Of a stretch of DNA of 64,000 nucleotides, positions 61,015 to 64,000 are shown one piece after another (positions within the stretch are counted from its first letter, which is position 1; every line of letters begins with the position of its first letter). The notes below the pieces were generated by a model. The model was given only the letters and a program-made list of their open reading frames with translations, had not been told where the DNA came from and did not search any database. A program made the translations under genes and the position numbers. This DNA is from Azolla caroliniana (Eukaryota > Polypodiophyta). The stretch covers positions 24,180,001 to 24,244,000 of the forward strand of contig JBHGNT010000004.1 of NCBI GenBank assembly GCA_043228905.1, in the 5' to 3' direction.

Positions 61015-64000
61015 ATGGAAGGCGGCGGCAGCGGGCAGCCGGGGATGATGGTGCTGAATGCGCAGAATTACGTCGACTGGAAGATCAAGATGGAGGATCT
61101 TTTGATTGTTCGGGACCTGTACGAACCGATTGACAGGTCGGAAATACCGAAGGGGGTACTTGAGTCGGAATGGAGGCTTCTGAACCGGAAAGCCGTTGCA
61201 ACCATTCGGCAATACGTCGACGTGAGCGTTCTACAACATGTGGCGAACGACACCAACGCATATGAGATGTGGCGGAAGCTGTCGGGCCTCTATGAGAGGA
61301 AGAATGCGTTGAACCGGACCTCCCTGATGAGGAAGATAGTGAATCTCAAGTACCGGGACGGCGAGAGTATGGTGGAACACGTAAGCACGTTCATGGGATT
61401 CGTGAATCAGCTTGCGGCGATCAAGTTCCCGTTGGAGGATGCAATGCAAGCCATCATCCTGATGTGTACATTGCCGGAAAGCTGGGAGAACTTGGTGGTG
61501 ACTCTCAGCACCTCCTGCACCGAAGATAACTTGTCCTTACAAACGGTAAAGACAAGTATTTTGAACGAAGAAGCGCGTCGGAGAGATAAAGAACCGGCCT
61601 CCGACTCGAAGGCGCTGCTTACCGAATCGGATCGGGGAAGACAATGGAACCGGAGTCCGCAAAGACGGGAGAAGTCGGGGACCCGGTCGCAGTCAAGAGG
61701 AAGGCCCACATGCTTCCACTGTGGGAAGCCGGGGCACTTCCGAAAGAATTGTCGGCATTACCGAAAAGACAACGGAGCCGACGACACCGATTCGAAGAAG
61801 TCACCGGAGAGAAACGGTGCATACCGGGGAGCCACGGACCGGAGAGGTTCGGATCGGCGAGGGCAGGACCGGAAAGGAACAACGGCACTCGCGGCAAGTG
61901 AGGAAGAAATCATGCTCATCACCGAAGAAGGTGAACTAAACATTGCCGGCGATGAGACGACCTGGGTGGTCGATTCCGGAGCATCGTTCCATCTGACCCC
62001 GGAGAGAAGATACTTCTCATCCTACACAGCCGGTGAGCATGGCTGTGTTCGGATGGGAAATGAAGGTACGTGCCGGATTGCCGGCATAGGAGACGTGTGG
62101 TTGACAACCCCGACCGGATGCAAAATGCTGCTGAAGGATGTCCGACACGTTCCGGAGGTTCGATTGAACCTGATTTCGGCCGGGAGGCTAGACGATGAAG
62201 GCTACACAGGTAGCATCCGGAACGGCGTAATGAAGTTCAGCAAGGGGAGCCTGATAGTGGCTCGGGCCCGGAAAGACAACACATTGTACCTGATGAATGC
62301 CCGGTTATGTCCGGAAGAGCTGAATGTGGCAGCCGACACTGCCGGTGAGCTGTGGCACAAAAGACTGTGTCACATGAGTGAGAAGGGGATGAAGAGGCTT
62401 GCAGAAGACAACCTTATTCCAGTGAAGCATGTGCACCTGGAGAAGTGCACCGATTGCCTGGCCGGTAAGCAGAACCGAACCTCCTTCCACTCAAGGCCAC
62501 CGACGAGACGTAGCGCACCATTGGAGTTGGTGCACACTGATGTGTGTCAGGTAGAAACGAAGTCACATGGCGGAGCCCAGTACTTCGTAACATTCATTGA
62601 TGATCACAGCCGGAAGCTGTGGACGGCACCGCTGAAGACAAAGGACCAAGTGTTGTGCGTCTTCAAAGAACTCCACGCAAGAGTGGAAAGGGAATCCGGC
62701 AAGAAGCTGAAAGCGATACGAGCGGATAACGGAGGGGAATACCGGGGGCAGTTCCAGGAGTACTGTCGCTCGAAGGGAATCCGGCTCGAGTTTACTGTGC
62801 CGAAGACGCCGGAACTAAACGGGCTGGCCGAGAGGGTGAACCGGACCATAATGGAGAGGGTCCGGAGTATGCTGGCGCATGCGAAATTACCCAAGGGGTT
62901 TTGGGCTGAGGCAATGTCGACGGCGACATACGTGATAAACAGATCACCCTCAGTACCTTTGGACGGAGACACGCCGCAGAAAGTGTGGACCGGTAAGGAA
63001 GTGTCCTACCGGCATCTGAAGGTGTTCGGGTGTCTCGCATACGTGCATGTGGCAAAGGACCGGAGAGGAAAGCTAGATCCAAAGACCCGGCCATGCATAT
63101 TCCTCGGTTACGGCGACGACGAGTTCGGCTACCGAGTATGGGACCCGGTCGACAAGAAGATATTCAGGAGTCGAGACATCATCTTCATGGAGGACAAGAC
63201 ACTCGCCGACTGGGAGTCGGAGAAGAAGATGAAGAGCTCCAAGTCGACCGGTGAGGATCAACTCTACGAAGAGCAGTCCCGACCGGCAAGGGACCGGTTA
63301 GCACTCGAGGATCCGGCCGAAGACGGTGAAGAAACAGAACCGGCCGAAGAAGATGAAAATGATACCGGAACCGGCCCCGATCCCGAAATGGATTCGGATG
63401 AAGAAGAATCGGAAGAACCGGTTACCGAAGCTCCGGAACGGAGATATCCTCTAAGAGAGAGAAGGGCCCCCCGGAGATTTCCGGAACTAGAGCACGTGCT
63501 GCTAACCGACGAGGGGGAGCCGGAGAGCTTTGAAGAAGCAAAACATGACACCCAGAGCCGCAGGTGGTTGAGTGCCATGCAGGACGAGATGGATTCCCTG
63601 CATGAGAACCACACATATGAACTTGTGGAGTTGCCGAAAGGAAAGCGGGCACTTCGAAACAAGTGGGTGTTCAAGCTGAAACCGGGAGATGCCGGAAACC
63701 CCCCGAGATACAAAGCCAGGATCGTGGTGAAGGGGTTTCAGCAGAAGAAGGGCGTCGACTTCGACGAGATATTTGCCCCGGTAGTGAAGATGACCTCCAT
63801 CCGGACGGTGCTGAGCATAGCGGCAAGCATGGACCTCGAGGTAGAACAGATGGACGTGAAGACGGCATTCCTTCATGGTGACCTCGATGAAGAGATCTAC
63901 ATGCAGCAACCGGAAGGATTCGAGAAGAAAGGGAAGGAGCACCTGGTATGCCGGTTGAAGAAGAGCCTTTACGGACTGAAGCAGGCTCCCCGGCAATGGT
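61015..64000 (+). CDS. Element J: Gag-Pol polyprotein, cut by the window edge
   Basis: Open from ATG 61015 to the end of the window, at least 995 codons with no stop. Same order as [15 protein letters not shown], protease [74 protein letters not shown] and RT start [12 protein letters not shown] to [14 protein letters not shown]. Most differences from I are scattered substitutions, denser near the first 80 codons and around the protease. YVDD and RNase H lie beyond the window. Confidence 0.93.
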   Translation, partial: MEGGGSGQPGMMVLNAQNYVDWKIKMEDLLIVRDLYEPIDRSEIPKGVLESEWRLLNRKAVATIRQYVDVSVLQHVANDTNAYEMWRKLSGLYERKNALNRTSLMRKIVNLKYRDGESMVEHVSTFMGFVNQLAAIKFPLEDAMQAIILMCTLPESWENLVVTLSTSCTEDNLSLQTVKTSILNEEARRRDKEPASDSKALLTESDRGRQWNRSPQRREKSGTRSQSRGRPTCFHCGKPGHFRKNCRHYRKDNGADDTDSKKSPERNGAYRGATDRRGSDRRGQDRKGTTALAASEEEIMLITEEGELNIAGDETTWVVDSGASFHLTPERRYFSSYTAGEHGCVRMGNEGTCRIAGIGDVWLTTPTGCKMLLKDVRHVPEVRLNLISAGRLDDEGYTGSIRNGVMKFSKGSLIVARARKDNTLYLMNARLCPEELNVAADTAGELWHKRLCHMSEKGMKRLAEDNLIPVKHVHLEKCTDCLAGKQNRTSFHSRPPTRRSAPLELVHTDVCQVETKSHGGAQYFVTFIDDHSRKLWTAPLKTKDQVLCVFKELHARVERESGKKLKAIRADNGGEYRGQFQEYCRSKGIRLEFTVPKTPELNGLAERVNRTIMERVRSMLAHAKLPKGFWAEAMSTATYVINRSPSVPLDGDTPQKVWTGKEVSYRHLKVFGCLAYVHVAKDRRGKLDPKTRPCIFLGYGDDEFGYRVWDPVDKKIFRSRDIIFMEDKTLADWESEKKMKSSKSTGEDQLYEEQSRPARDRLALEDPAEDGEETEPAEEDENDTGTGPDPEMDSDEEESEEPVTEAPERRYPLRERRAPRRFPELEHVLLTDEGEPESFEEAKHDTQSRRWLSAMQDEMDSLHENHTYELVELPKGKRALRNKWVFKLKPGDAGNPPRYKARIVVKGFQQKKGVDFDEIFAPVVKMTSIRTVLSIAASMDLEVEQMDVKTAFLHGDLDEEIYMQQPEGFEKKGKEHLVCRLKKSLYGLKQAPRQW

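Overview
This window is a plant nuclear genomic segment made almost entirely of transposable elements. I see no convincing host gene. Plant origin is inferred from the Ty1/copia elements whose primer-binding site matches plant initiator-Met tRNA (TGGTATCAGAGC), from plant-like nested LTR architecture and from TATA-containing LTRs. The presence of a Penelope-like element and a cysteine-rich transposase-like gene family makes a seed-free land plant plausible, but this is inference and I cannot name a species.

Layout. 1-1.5 kb: 3' part of a minus-strand, probably mobile-element-derived gene (one GC-AG intron, one homopolymer frameshift). 1.7-5.4 kb: a three-copy local repeat surrounding a decayed Penelope-like retroelement that ends in a hammerhead-ribozyme-like fold. 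5.4-27.2 kb: a four-level nest of one Ty3/gypsy superfamily. Element E (minus) has its gag split by element C (minus), whose pol is split by element A (plus), whose pol is split by element B (plus, nearly intact, two almost identical LTRs). A 287-bp solo LTR also sits in C. A copia-type solo LTR flanked by an unusual 277-bp direct repeat lies at the left edge of the nest. 27.2-33.5 kb: a decayed copia element (G) interrupted by gypsy element F, whose gag is interrupted by a solo gypsy LTR. 33.5-34.6 kb: LTR-like and low-complexity sequence. 34.6-46.2 kb: copia element H, broken by a diverged gypsy element (O) and by a complete, apparently intact Ty1/copia element (I). 46.2-60.2 kb: gypsy element L (minus), with element K inserted in its 3' LTR and element M inserted in its gag. 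60.4-64 kb: a second copia of the same family as I (element J), open to the window edge.

How the parts work. The gypsy elements share one plan: LTR starting TGTCG and ending CGACA, a PBS-like segment TGGTGAACCCGACGTG, a gag ORF of about 708 codons with a CCHC knuckle and a C-terminal retropepsin-like domain with DHGS, then pol (RT, RNase H, integrase with GPY module) in the -1 frame, a purine tract and the 3' LTR. The pol frame opens only about 18 nt before the gag stop. At that point every copy carries GATTTTT followed by a stop, and five copies preserve a downstream H-type pseudoknot with compensatory changes, so -1 ribosomal frameshifting is the likely route to Gag-Pol. The same elements make 4-bp target duplications with a CpG in the middle. 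These two signals, the hammerhead-like fold, and a premature gag stop shared by two separate insertions are the main findings.
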